A stretch of 30,552 bases of DNA from Amphimedon queenslandica (GCF_000090795.2 NW_003546369.1:45312-75863); one strand, 5' to 3'. Counted from the first letter of the stretch, positions 1 to 15,095 are shown. Notes: generated from the letters alone by a model not told the origin. Translations and numbers: made by a program.

Positions 1-1536
1 TTAATTCATGCAGGGCATTTGACTATAATACTGGCTTAAAAACCAAAAATTCATCAATTCGGCATGAAAAGCAAGCCACATGGTCAAATTTATTCTATTT
101 AATGTCCAATCCAATCACAGACATTGTCCACCGGAGAAATCCTAGTTTCCTATCCTGGTAAGGTTACATAGTCTCTAATATTTATGTACAAAAATTTGTT
201 GCAGAAAGGAATGCAATAATTAGTAGTTATCTTAGTTATTAAGTACTATAATCCCATGACTGTCACATGATAATCTTTTTGAAGCTCCTTAAGGGTGCTG
301 CACTACTGCCCACGCAAATTTTTTAATCTGTTGCTAAGGAAGCTGTTTTTCCCAAAGTACTTTACCAGTCATAATGAAACCAGTACTAGTTAAAAGACAG
401 TAACTAAATTAGTTAGTAAACTAACTTGAGCCTTTAACCCATAATAGCTAAAATACTGAAGAATTTTCAAAACCGAAAAACTCCTCTTAATTTCAATTTG
501 AATGACCAGATTTCTAGGTGAAGGCAGTTTTTAACTAAACAAATTGATTAACATAGAGATATTTCTCCTTTTCTACTTGTAGTGCCGCTTATTTTGATTT
601 TCGTATTGCTCAATACCACATTTTCCTATATTAGCCCTGTTTAATTGAAATATCTCTATGACACTGTATGTGTAATCATGTAAAGAGGCTCTATTGTAAA
701 TTTGGTCTGATTCTGATTACCACAGGCAAAGTTTTTTGAAATTTTGCATTTTTCTGGCATAAAACACCAATTTTAAAATCTAAACTTCATTTTACAATAT
801 TTTCAGTCCCTTTCTTTAAAGGTTTTTCATTAAATTAAAACCCATTTTTAGAGGAGCATAAAGATCCTAATAAGATTCTTATATGGGACACTTGTATGGC
901 TTAAGCATTCCTGCATCAAATAATTGTTGCTATAGGCAGCTACAATAGTAAAAGGCAAGAAGGAATCTATCAAAGATCTAGTTATATTCAAGGACATCAT
1001 TTGTGGGATGAAAAACAGGCATCTACATACTTTTTAACCAAGCTTCACATGAGAATTGTTCTTATTCTTCTGTTACTTACTCTACAGTTAGTTTATGTTT
1101 CTTTGCCAGCAGTCATTGTATTTATAAACATCTAGATCTGGAAATAAAGAAGCGCATAAAAATCATTATTTTAAGATACGGTATCCATCTACGTGCAATA
1201 ATTGACCACCATTTTAAACAGCAAAATTCAATGGAGAAAGAATGGCGTAAACCTTGTTTTACTGGTCTGGAGCTCTTTCAAGCTACAAAAGTTGGTCGAA
1301 AGAAAGAATGGGTCTTACCAAGCATATCATAAAACAGATTTGGTGGAATATGCAGCAGATTCTTTACTATAATAGCTTGCCAGTCATACTTGAATAGGTC
1401 ATGTCACTAAGTTACTTTCATGTGAGTGCAGGTGTGCCCAAAATGAAACACAGTGCCACAATTTCTGTAGCAGTGTCACCGGACCCTTCCCCGTTCTCTC
1501 ATTGCAGAAGGCGAGAAGGGGTGTTACCAGGCTAAT
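1..1536. other. Intergenic / 3' flank, no gene recognised
   Basis: About 1.5 kb of AT-rich sequence with stops in all frames and no exon-like stretch flanked by plausible splice sites. The right end should contain the 3' UTR of the minus-strand Death-domain gene. A small potential hairpin sits just past that stop: CCCCGTTCTC at 1489-1498 pairs with GAGAAGGGG at 1513-1521, leaving one bulged G. No clear AATAAA on the minus strand was seen close to the stop. A transposon remnant could hide here, but no terminal repeats were recognised. Confidence 0.5.
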
Positions 1537-2116
1537 TTAATACATACTTTCTTTCATTTCATATTCTAGTTGTATCTCCTGCTGCCGCCTTTCTTCTCTT
1601 TGTCGCTCTTCCTCTTCTTGCCATGCTGTCTTCTGCTGCCTTCTTATCTCAATTATATCTGACAAAATATGATTCAGTTTATAGTATACCTCACAAACCA
1701 TAAATACTCACTTTCCTTCAAATAGTCTAGTGCTTGGTCAGCAATATCAATTCTTTCAGCATCAAGTAAACCGAACACAAGATTGTAATATGTGGCATTA
1801 TCCCCGTTCTTCTGCTTCCATTTGTTTAAAAGTGCAAATCTTCTACTTTCTTCAGAGTCATTATCAACTTTAATGGCCTTGATTTCAGGAAGTGTGATTT
1901 CCAAGTACAACCCAACAATATCCCAGTTATCTAAGCCTTTACTCAGTTTGAGTAGGACACTATCTGGACACTGATGACCCTTTAAGTCTTCAAATGTAAG
2001 TCCCCTTACATCTAAATGATCTTTGAAGTCTGTCTCTACAAATTATTAGTCAATGCTTCCTATTACTGATTAAAAGACTTACCAAAGCGACTGCCACTTC
2101 GGCGGCTTGCTGCCAT
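1537..2116 (-). CDS. Small Death-domain protein with charged C-terminal tail (159 aa, 3 exons)
   Basis: Exons on the minus strand are 2083-2116, 1712-2035 and 1537-1658. Introns are 47 and 53 nt with GT..AG ends, and phases agree (34+324+122 = 480 nt). The ATG at 2114-2116 has a good context (A at -3, G at +4). Residues about 41-120 fit the six-helix Death fold: W49 in the first helix region, a Leu/Ile-rich helix 2 ending LPEIKAI, then FALLNKWK (W84) and ATYYNLVFGLL. The tail (about 121-159) is a charged Glu/Arg/Gln helix, probably coiled coil, with no second domain. It resembles a bare adaptor that would bind other Death domains; partner and pathway are not shown by the sequence. The reading frame stays open upstream to about 2190, so a longer N-terminus or a further 5' exon is possible. 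The Death fold is a family judgement; immune or apoptotic function is inference. Confidence 0.78.
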
Positions 2117-2543
2117 TTCCTCTGACACAGGAACTGATTCAGCGGAATTACAATACACACCCAATAGTTTGGAGTCTGAATCAGGATTGATGTTAGCCTG
2201 AATCCTGAAATCAGTACTGGATCATGCATTTTTAGCAATCAGTCACAAAACCCATGCCACAGTTATCAGGCATGATCAGCAATGATACTTGTCAGGACTG
2301 CAGCAGTATAGATATCAGACTTGACTCGTTCATTTTGGGCAATATCATCACTGATTCAGGCATGATTACTGTTGACTCTGTAGTTATGTGCCAATATATG
2401 GGTGGTTTATTTGTATTATCATGATATTATTATTATTAGTAATAAAACTGATGGGAAAAGAGAGAGAGAGAGAGTGACATGACAAAAAACAAAAATGTGA
2501 AGTAAATATAACAAAACAAGATAATAATAATAACAATAATAAC

Positions 2544-2602
<59 letters not shown>

Positions 2603-2619
2603 TTAAAGAAATAGTGTAA
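2117..2619. other. Spacer between the Death-domain gene and RAB24, with 3' signals and TAA microsatellite
   Basis: This holds the presumed promoter and 5' UTR of the Death-domain gene and the 3' UTR of RAB24. A minus-strand AATAAA (TTTATT at 2406-2411) lies 209 nt past the RAB24 stop and is a plausible poly(A) signal. The motif TCAGGCATGAT recurs near 2267 and 2353. From 2117 to about 2190 the Death gene's frame remains open on the minus strand. No additional gene is supported. Confidence 0.5.
2521..2601. repeat. (TAA)n microsatellite
   Basis: About 80 bp of TAA/AAT triplets with two interruptions (AACAAT), starting within 20 nt of the RAB24 stop codon. It would be transcribed as an ATT-rich tract in that gene's 3' UTR. 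Confidence 0.9.
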
Positions 2620-5600
2620 TCAACATTTACACTTTTCTCTGTTCATTGGAGGTTGCTCAAGACGTAATGCTACACTAGAATCTTCATCTGAAAAGAAAGA
2701 GACAGCAAGAAAGAGAAATAGAAGAAAGAATAAAAAGAAGAGGTACAGTACTACAGTTACAGTATAAGTGGTTTTTACCATATAGCAGGTATATTTCGTC
2801 TAAAAAAATGTTCGTTCTAAGCAGGATTAGAAATTTTCGTTTGTTTCAATTTCATTCTGAGCAGCCATTTTGCACATGTGGCATTGAGGAAACACCTTTT
2901 TCGTTTGAAAATTATTTGTTTCCACAAGGAATGAGAATCAAAAGAACGAAATTAAACTCTGATGGAATATACCCACTATACAGTAAATTTTGCAAAATTG
3001 GTAAAATTTCTAATTTACAGATTTCAATTCTACTTTGTAGGCTTGTATTATATTAAATGATTTTCACAAATTATTTTTGTGAATCATGAAAAATTATACC
3101 GCTCAAAAACACTTATACAGCAAAAGGAGAAACATGGAATTACTAAGTTAATATCACAAATGTCAATTATAATTATCACAACTAATTACTAATAATATAA
3201 ATGATAAACCCTATCCCATAGTATCCCCTTCCTTCTCTCACCTTTGTTAGCTTGTACTTTATTTCTAGTGACGTTGACAAAATCCTCAGCTATCATCATA
3301 AAAAGGTAATCTATATTATAACCAGTTTTGGCTGAAGTCTCAACATATTTTGCTGAAATTTCTACAACAAAAAGAGAGAGAGAGATTAAAAATAATAAAG
3401 ATAAAAGAAAAACAGAAGGACAAAAGCAAAGAGATACAATATCACAAAGGATAAATCAACAATCAATTCCTTACCGTCAGCATATTCCTTAGCACTGCTG
3501 GCATCAACCTTTCTAGCTTTCTTATTATCCTCTACTAAATCATACTTTGTTCCACAAAGGTATATCACACAATCCTACACAAGACATGATGTCACAATAT
3601 AAACTTGTAGTAGAGCTAACTCAGTGACTCAAGCCCTTATGTCAACAGCTAATATAAACAGGACAATAAGGAACAAGGCTTCATTAAAATCATTCCAATT
3701 CTTTTGATTAGATTTCAAAAGTTGATTTTTCCTTATAGAATAATTTTATAAGGGAAAGGACTTCAATATTTGTATACTCTAATTGCTTATTGATTTCAAA
3801 GGATTAGAAGTGGCTTCTTCTCTCCTTTATACTCAATTTCCCCATCTTTCCCCAGGCACAGTACATGTATGTATGATCCCTCAGTTCCCTAGTCTTAGTA
3901 TTCTCCTTTCATTGCTGCTTACCTCTTCTGTCTGCTTTAACTCATTCACCCAAAACTTGGCTCTTTCGAAACTTGAGGGGTCAGTCAGGTCTACAGAGAG
4001 AGAGGAGAAAAGAAAAGAGGAGAAAAGAAAAGATATAAGAGAGTTTGTGCAAGTGAGAGGAACAAAAGGACGAGGACAAGATAAAGTACATGAGTAAGGA
4101 AGATTTTGAATTTGTCCTCAATAGAATCCAAAAGCTTCATTGCTTTCTATAACAAACTCATCAATGAAAAAAATGAAAGAGTCTATGAGAGCAAAGAATT
4201 AAGCACAAGAGATGGACAGAACAATATCCAGTTAGTAGTACATGTACATATACATGTATATTTTATAATGATGTAATTTGTACACAATTGAACTTACCAA
4301 AACACACAATTGCTGACTTGGCACCTCTGTAGTATATTCTACTCATTGACTCGTACCTCTCTGAGCCAGCAGTGTCCTAATGGAGGGAGAGGGAAAGAGA
4401 GAGATGAAGAGAGAGAGAGAGGGAGAGAGAGAGAGAGAAAGGAACATGAAAAAGAGATAAAGAGAGAAAGGGGGAAAAGAGAGGAGATGTGATTAAAACA
4501 GACATTAAATAATAACAAATAAACACAACAGCATCACTATAATACACACAATTAATGACTAGTTTTCAATAACAGAATAACTGTACTACTGGCAACAGTT
4601 CAAAATGAATCTTATGACCACCTGATCCTATAGCAGTTGCATGTATTAGTATATTATAGTATGCAGTGAGTGTGTGGGCTAACACCTAGACATTGTGTAT
4701 CTTTCAGTTCATCATTGACTGCTTCTTGATCCTTCATCACACGCATAATGAATAATAAATTATGCTGCTCTTCAGTTCTTATACACAAACACATTGACTT
4801 TTAAAATTGCACACATCTCTCACTCTCTCATAGAGTCACACATTGTGTAGTTCTTCCATTACGTTACATACATGTACATGTACATACCCTTCTCTCTCTC
4901 CCCCTCTCCTAACTCACCCATATCCCTAGTGTCACACTCTCTCCATTCACTGTGACTTTCTTGGCTCCAAAAGCTGCTCCAATCGTCTATAATGAAACAA
5001 AAATATCAATAACATACATGTGTGTGTGTGCACTTATTAAAAGTAAAAGAATTATCAAAAGCATAGACACCAGCCATCTGCCAATAAATTATATATTTAT
5101 ACAGGTATAGTACACAACACTACCATGCAGGAAGGAAGGGAATGAATGTCACTAGATCTATACCATGACTAGAGCTATACCAGGAGCCAATGACACATTG
5201 ACACTGTACAGTAGCTAATAGTTACACCACTAATGATGTATAATGTGGATCAATGTATAAAACCCCTAAAGGTCAAATCACCTCCTAATGATTAATCTAT
5301 ACATGTACATGTATGTGAGTATGTAGTACACACACACACACACACACACATATGTACTATTGTATTATATACACAAGAGAGTATAAATGTGTAACAGTAA
5401 AAGGGTCTTGTCATGGACATAATGAGACAAACACTAAAAGCACAATACAATACTAAGGAACACCTCTCTCAATACTCGTAATGTAATAGCATATGAAAAA
5501 TGATCACCTAATCACGTCACATGTACTGCATGAGGCAGTGGTGAGTGGTACTTTCCTCATAGTTTTGAAACAAAATAATAAACTGAAGAATATACAAAAC

Positions 5601-6130
5601 ATGTTAGTAGTGAATGATACATTAACTGATGAAGGCTACAACAAATAATCCAAACAATAGCAAATGGTATGAGACACGAAAAATGAATCATAACTTAATA
5701 ATAAGCCAAATTATGAAAAAACACAGTAAGTTTTAATGGTTAATGCCCCTCCCAAATAATAAATTTTAATTACAGTTTATTATTAAGAGGTTTAGAAGTG
5801 AATAAATGAACACTTTAACTGCTTTTTATAATAAATTATTGTCAGGGCAGTGTTCAGAGAGCAAGTAACACAAGAACATACTTAAATGTATTAAACTGCT
5901 ACAAGCTATCATACTTTGTTATAAAATACTGACACTAAAGTAATAATCAGTTTATCTGTATCCCACTCATGTCCTAAAGTGACTCAGCATGGGCTGTTAT
6001 AAAGTATACTTACACTTTGATATGGGGCTTGGGCATTGAACTTCCCGTGGATGTATCTCTCCACTAGACTGGTTTTACCGCCATACTCCTTGCCAAGAAG
6101 AACCACCTTCAAGTCTACCTTACCGGCCAT
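2620..6130 (-). CDS. RAB24: Rab GTPase, RAB24 orthologue (206 aa, 7 exons)
   Basis: Exons (minus strand): 6014-6130, 4918-4986, 4298-4376, 3923-3990, 3475-3574, 3242-3361, 2620-2687. They sum to 621 nt with every junction in phase, close to the 203 aa of human RAB24. Visible motifs: P-loop GKEYGGKTS (13-21), YQSTIGAAF switch [10 protein letters not shown] switch II (63-71), GTKYD (119-123), ETSAK. The family hallmark, Ser67 in place of the catalytic Gln of ordinary Rabs, is present, as is Thr120 in place of the usual Asn. Known for the family: very low intrinsic GTPase activity, mainly GTP-bound, associated with autophagosomes and late endosomes. Tyr16 corresponds to the phosphorylated P-loop tyrosine of mammalian RAB24. 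The C-terminus is Cys-Lys-Cys, an ordinary double-prenylation site, unlike the CCHH end of vertebrate RAB24. Upstream are GC-rich boxes (6223-6274). The HSPA9 stop lies only about 260 bp upstream, on the same strand. Confidence 0.95.
2776..2985. mobile_element. MITE-like element, copy C (RAB24 intron 6)
   Basis: A 210-bp segment beginning TACCATATAGCAGGTATATT. Its right end, read on the other strand, begins TACTGTATAGTGGGTATATT. These imperfect terminal inverted repeats match the ends of the elements at 10553 and 18110. The interior AGCCATTTTGCACATG (from about 2862) matches the reverse complement of the 10553 copy at nearly the same offset. It is non-coding. A TA target duplication is possible but not proven. 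Confidence 0.6.
4379..4485. repeat. GA-rich microsatellite beside the RAB24 exon 3 acceptor
   Basis: Roughly 100 bp of GAGAGA with A-rich interruptions. On the coding (minus) strand it is a CT tract ending within a few bases of the 3' splice site of RAB24 exon 3 (exon begins at 4376), so it forms that intron's polypyrimidine tract. Confidence 0.8.
5328..5350. repeat. (CA)n microsatellite
   Basis: About 11 CA units inside the 1.0-kb first intron of RAB24 (4987-6013). The rest of that intron is AT-rich unique-looking sequence with short TACATGTACATG palindromes and no other recognised feature. Confidence 0.85.
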
Positions 6131-6214
6131 TAGCCTCCTTCCTCTCCCTCGGCAGAGAGTAACGAAAAAGAGGGGGAAAGTGAGAGAAAATACAGCAACT
6201 TGTGCCGATATTTC

Positions 6215-6280
6215 AATTTAAAGGGGCGGGGACAACTTAACTCAGAGGGCGTGGTTAGCAAATTTAAGGCGTGGAAATCA
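6215..6280 (-). promoter_or_regulatory. RAB24 proximal promoter region with GC/GT boxes
   Basis: Within 150 bp upstream of the RAB24 ATG are GGGGCGGGGAC (6223-6233), GGGCGTGG (6247-6254) and GGCGTGG (6268-6274). These resemble SP/KLF-type binding sites (CCACGCC on the other strand). The same GGCGTGG motif occurs twice in the tetraspanin/LETM1 promoter. The call is motif-based; no transcription start is visible. Confidence 0.4.
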
Positions 6281-6388
6281 CACTAAAATAAATCATTATT
6301 AACATAGATAAATTACATGATTGCATAGATAATAATAATTATCTATGATGACTCAATAACAATAAATGTTTCCTTTTCTTCATTGACA

Positions 6389-11134
<4,746 letters not shown>

Positions 11135-11442
11135 GCCTGAGGCATGAAGGATCCTAGAAGCGAGTGAAAGTGAAGTATGTAGCCTGGACATTGTATGGAG
11201 AAGACTCGAGAAGACTTATGTCAGTTGATGCAACGTGTACGTGTAAGGAGTGCCCATGCCCTCGAGGAATCACGTGCGATGACTGCCTAGCGAGCATGCG
11301 CAGTATGAACACGTGCGCTGCATGTAGATCTAGATACCAATCACGTGATGTGAGGAGCTGAGATATTAATTATAGCGGAAACTGCTGGGTTTTGTGGTTT
11401 TGTTCATTATAAACTTTTGTAGATAATTAATTTGTTATCAGA
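11135..11442. promoter_or_regulatory. Divergent promoter between HSPA9 and the 2A/Death/ankyrin gene
   Basis: A 308-bp spacer separates the two start codons. It contains three CACGTG E-boxes (11271-11276, 11310-11315, and 11342-11347 inside the full palindrome TCACGTGA at 11341-11348), an NRF1-like GCATGCGCA (11294-11302), and TATAAA at 11408-11413 on the plus side. The part from 11220 to 11350 is visibly more CpG-rich than its surroundings. E-box and NRF1 motifs are known in promoters of metazoan mitochondrial genes. Function is inferred from motifs only. Confidence 0.55.
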
Positions 11443-14400
11443 ATGATTGATGTCTGTCAATGGAGAGCAAATATTGGACTTTGGAATTACGGTCAAGCTC
11501 AAGCTGCCTCCAGTAGACCAGCTAAATTTAATGGGCTCCGCCACGGTTCACTGTCAGCATTCAAAGCTGCAGTAGACAACAAATCGGGCAGTACTACATC
11601 AGGCTCGACATCAGGAGACATGGCTAAACTGCCAGTACCTCTGTCTCTTAATACTTTCCTCCTCTTCCTCTCTCTCTATTTATCGATACACAGTGACACC
11701 TTGATGATCCCTCCCGGTAAATCACAACTCAGTAGCCATATCATAAACGTACTCTTGTTTTAGGTAACTGCGTGCAATGTACTACTGGTGCACTTACTGA
11801 TACAAATTACCTCCACTCATCATTAGTCTTACCTCGAGGCAGTACTTCTATTCTGATTTACAACGGTCTCTATTATTTGATTGTTTGTCTATGTATGCTC
11901 CTCCTCTTATCAGGAGACGTTGAATGCAATCCTGGTCCTACGATTGATGATCGACCGGAGATATCGTTGCTAATTCAATGGCTTGAACCACTCGTGGATT
12001 GGCAATCATTTGCTTGTTGCTTACCTGGAATAACACAACATGATGTATCAATTATCGAAGCTGAGAATTCCACAGTGAATGATAGAAAAAGGAAGTTATA
12101 TTCGAAATGGGATTCTGTTTATTCTGAAGCAACTTGGAAGGATGTCATTACTGCATTGAGGATTAGAAGAGAAAATACGCTTGCACAAAATATCAAAAAA
12201 ATGATTGAAGCATCAGTACCTAACATTAGTAATGGAGCTTTTGTGAGTACTAAACAAAAACAGGAAATTAAGTTTAGCACAAAAGAAGATGAAGAAGAAA
12301 TTTCACATTCACTGATAGAGCTCAAAAAGACATTTACTGATCTAGACATGGAGGTACGAATAGCTTTTGATGAGAAAGAAGCCTCTGATCCAAAGCTACT
12401 CATTAATATAACGAGATGGATTGAAACTTACATGAACTGGAGTGACAAACTAACAAATGCATCATTAAATGAAGCTTTCAAAATTATTCATCCGTACTAT
12501 GATTTCATTGACTGCAACTTAATAGTAGATTTAAGTGAAAAATTTTTGAGAGGTGTTACGTTTGGTGAAAATGAGCTGAATATAGTGAACGAACTACAAA
12601 ATCACAAAAAAAAAGCCGACGCATTTCGATCTTCAAGTAATGTAGCACTTCTTCACAAGTCATTAAAAAACATTTACCAAGAGCACATTCCAGATTTAGC
12701 TAATATGCCTCATGTTATTATACACCTTCATAATCCATGGTATGGTAGTAATCTAAACAGTTTAGGTCTTCTAATTAAACATTTGCTACCAGTAGGACTC
12801 GTACAATCATTATTAAAACATATAACAATTCTTAGTGGATCAGTGGTAATTAAATACACAGTACTTGACTCTACAGCTGATAATCTAATAGAATATACTG
12901 GAGGAAAGTTACAGTTTATGCGTCTCATTGGTATATTTAGTTTATACATTAACGACCATCATATCCTTCGAGATGATGAAAATATGAACTTCACCTTTGA
13001 CCTAGCTCTTTTTGAAGCAGTCATAGCTGGTAATAATGAGGCAGTAGAGTTTCTTCTTCAACTAGAGACTGTTAATATTGATCATACTAATGAAGAAGGC
13101 GAAACAGTTTTAATGTTAGCTTGCGAAAGAGGACATAAGGACATTGTACACAGTTTACTGTTGGCTAGAGCTAGTGTTAACATTCAAGACTATAATGGAT
13201 GGACTGCACTAATCATGGCAAGTGAATATAATCACATTTCAATCATTCACATGTTACTACAAGCTAATGCTAATCCTCACCTGAAGACATCAGATGAATC
13301 AAATGCTTTAATGATTGCTAGTTATCATGGTAACAAAGAAGTTGTTGAACTATTGATTCATAAAGGAGTTGATTATAAATATCAGCAAGAAGATGGTTGG
13401 AATGCTGTTATGTTAGCTTGTGAAAATGGCCACACTCAAATAGTTGAACTGCTGTTGAAGAAACAAGTTGATCCTAATGTTCGAAACAATGATGGTTGGA
13501 ATACTTTTATGTTGGCTTGTCAAAAAGGTCACACTCAAATAGTTGAACTGTTGCTGAAGGAACAAGTTGAACCTAATGTTCAAGATGCTGGGAATGCTTT
13601 TATGTTGGCTTGTCGAAATGATAATATTGAAATAATTGAACTTTTACTTAAGGAACAAGTTGTGGACCCTAATATTCAAGACAGAAAAGGTAATACTGCT
13701 TTAATGATTGCCAGTGCTAAAGGACATTACGAAGTAGTTAAGTTATTATTAGAATGGAAAGCTGATCCAACTATTAAAGCGAATAAAGGCCACACTGCCT
13801 TAGAGGTTGCAAAAACAATTGAAATATCTGTATTACTCAATAGATACTTAAGAAAACATATAGAACCAAAAAAATATGCCACTATCACATCATATCAATG
13901 CCAAATATGTGGTAAGTATTTTGGAGGGCCAATCTTTTCTTCGACTATCTTAAAATGTCTTGAATGTCAACAAAAAGAAAAGGCTAAAGAAGAATCATTC
14001 AAAGCTAAGGCAGAAAAGGAAGAAAAAGAAGCTTTATTTAGAATCGAGGTTGCAAAAGCTAGGCAGGAAGACATTCAAGAAGATATAGCCCAATTAACAT
14101 ATCTTATGGAAGGTAAACAAGAAAAAGAAACTGAATTAGAGGCTCAAACAGATATGACTGATGCTCTAAAAGCTACACAAGAAATAAAAAGGGCAGAAAT
14201 AGACAAAAAGCTGCAACCATTTATAGGTGAATTAGAAAATGTGAAAAGGATAAGGTATCACGAAAAGATGTGTGATATCAAAAATTTTGAGCAGGATGAA
14301 GACAGGGAAGTAATGGGAATTGAAGCTAAGAAGCTTGCATTAGAAAAGGATATTATGAGAGCTGAAAAGGAAGAGCCGTTGGAATTAAAGGTTCGATCAA

Positions 14401-15095
14401 ATGAAGAACTAGTTGCTTTTGAGGAACACATGAAAAAGAAATATTTAGCAGTTACTCTAGTTGAAGAAGAAAGGAAAAGAAAATTAATAGATCTAGAAGC
14501 TGAAAAAGCAGAAGAACCTGATATGGTGCTGAAAATCAAACATGAGTTGGCAAAAAAGCAACTTCAGTCAAAACTGGAGAAAGAAAAGGTCCTGCATGAA
14601 GCAGAAATAAGAAAGGAACATGATTTATCAGCAGTAATTAGAGCAATGAAAGAAAAGATTGCCCAAGTTGAAAAGGCCACAATGCTAGAGAAAGAACTGC
14701 AACTAAAAAAGGAATTAATTACAGCAGATAATGCAAAAGCCAGGCTGGAACAGGAAAAAGAAATACAGATGGCAAAGGAGATGTTGAAAAAGCAAGCAGA
14801 AATAGAATACAAGGAAATAGATGACATTAAGAAAAAGGAAATGGTTGGTAAAGAAATTATGAAAGTGAAGGCCATATCTCAGAAGCTTTTGGATATTGAA
14901 GCGAGTAGTACAGTTTGTCAAATGGAAGACAAAAGAATGTCCTATAAGATGAGAGAGGAGTTTCTTAGCCTAGATATTAGTTCTAAAGTTGATAGTGGTA
15001 ATGAGGAAGAAGATTCAGAGGAATCACAGGAAAAGGAACCTGAAGCAATTAAATACGAGTTGCACTTTGATCCAAAATTTGATGCCATGTTCTAG
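11443..15095 (+). CDS. 2A-leader / Death-like / ankyrin / zinc-knuckle / coiled-coil protein (1201 aa, 2 exons)
   Basis: Exons are 11443-11716 and 11764-15095. The 47-nt intron has GTAAAT..TTTTAG ends and the join keeps frame. Residues 1-149 form a leader with a hydrophobic stretch near 65-82 and a second just before a 2A motif (SGDVECNPGP, 141-150). 2A motifs make the ribosome skip the Gly-Pro bond, which would release a 149-aa leader and a 1052-aa body starting at Pro150. The body has a Death-like domain (about 157-245, Trp171 and Trp207), a conserved-looking helical region (about 265-500), nine ankyrin repeats (about 501-786), a Cys knuckle C804-x2-C-x15-C-x2-C826, a charged coiled coil (about 827-1169) and an acidic tail. 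The layout resembles intracellular sensors or scaffolds of innate immunity, but it lacks a NACHT ATPase. The start is the first ATG of an open exon; a later ATG is possible. AATAAA at 15522-15527 may end the mRNA. Function is inferred. Confidence 0.85.
11916..11939 (+). other. 2A ribosome-skipping motif (DVECNPGP)
   Basis: These 24 bases encode DVECNPGP, an exact match to the 2A consensus D-[V/I]-E-x-N-P-G-P. Just upstream are Leu-rich residues and SG. Known for the family: peptide-bond formation fails between Gly and Pro in the ribosome while translation continues. In cellular genes of sea urchin, such motifs sit at the end of signal-like sequences, which is the arrangement here. Confidence 0.9.

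Noticed and set aside
2250..2345. Possible extra 5' exon of the Death-domain gene
   Set aside because: A short minus-strand open stretch exists but ends in a stop before the next acceptor and shows no clear join; the ATG at 2116 suffices.
11164..11361. A 65-codon cysteine-rich frame in the HSPA9/ankyrin promoter
   Set aside because: It begins with GTG; the first ATG (11218) leaves 47 codons. It coincides with the E-box and CpG-rich region, has no splice link to the downstream gene and no recognised domain. A chance frame or, at most, a short upstream ORF.
14258..14921. Minus-strand Ser/Phe-rich frames opposite the coiled coil
   Set aside because: Antisense of the Lys/Glu-rich coiled-coil coding region of the ankyrin protein.
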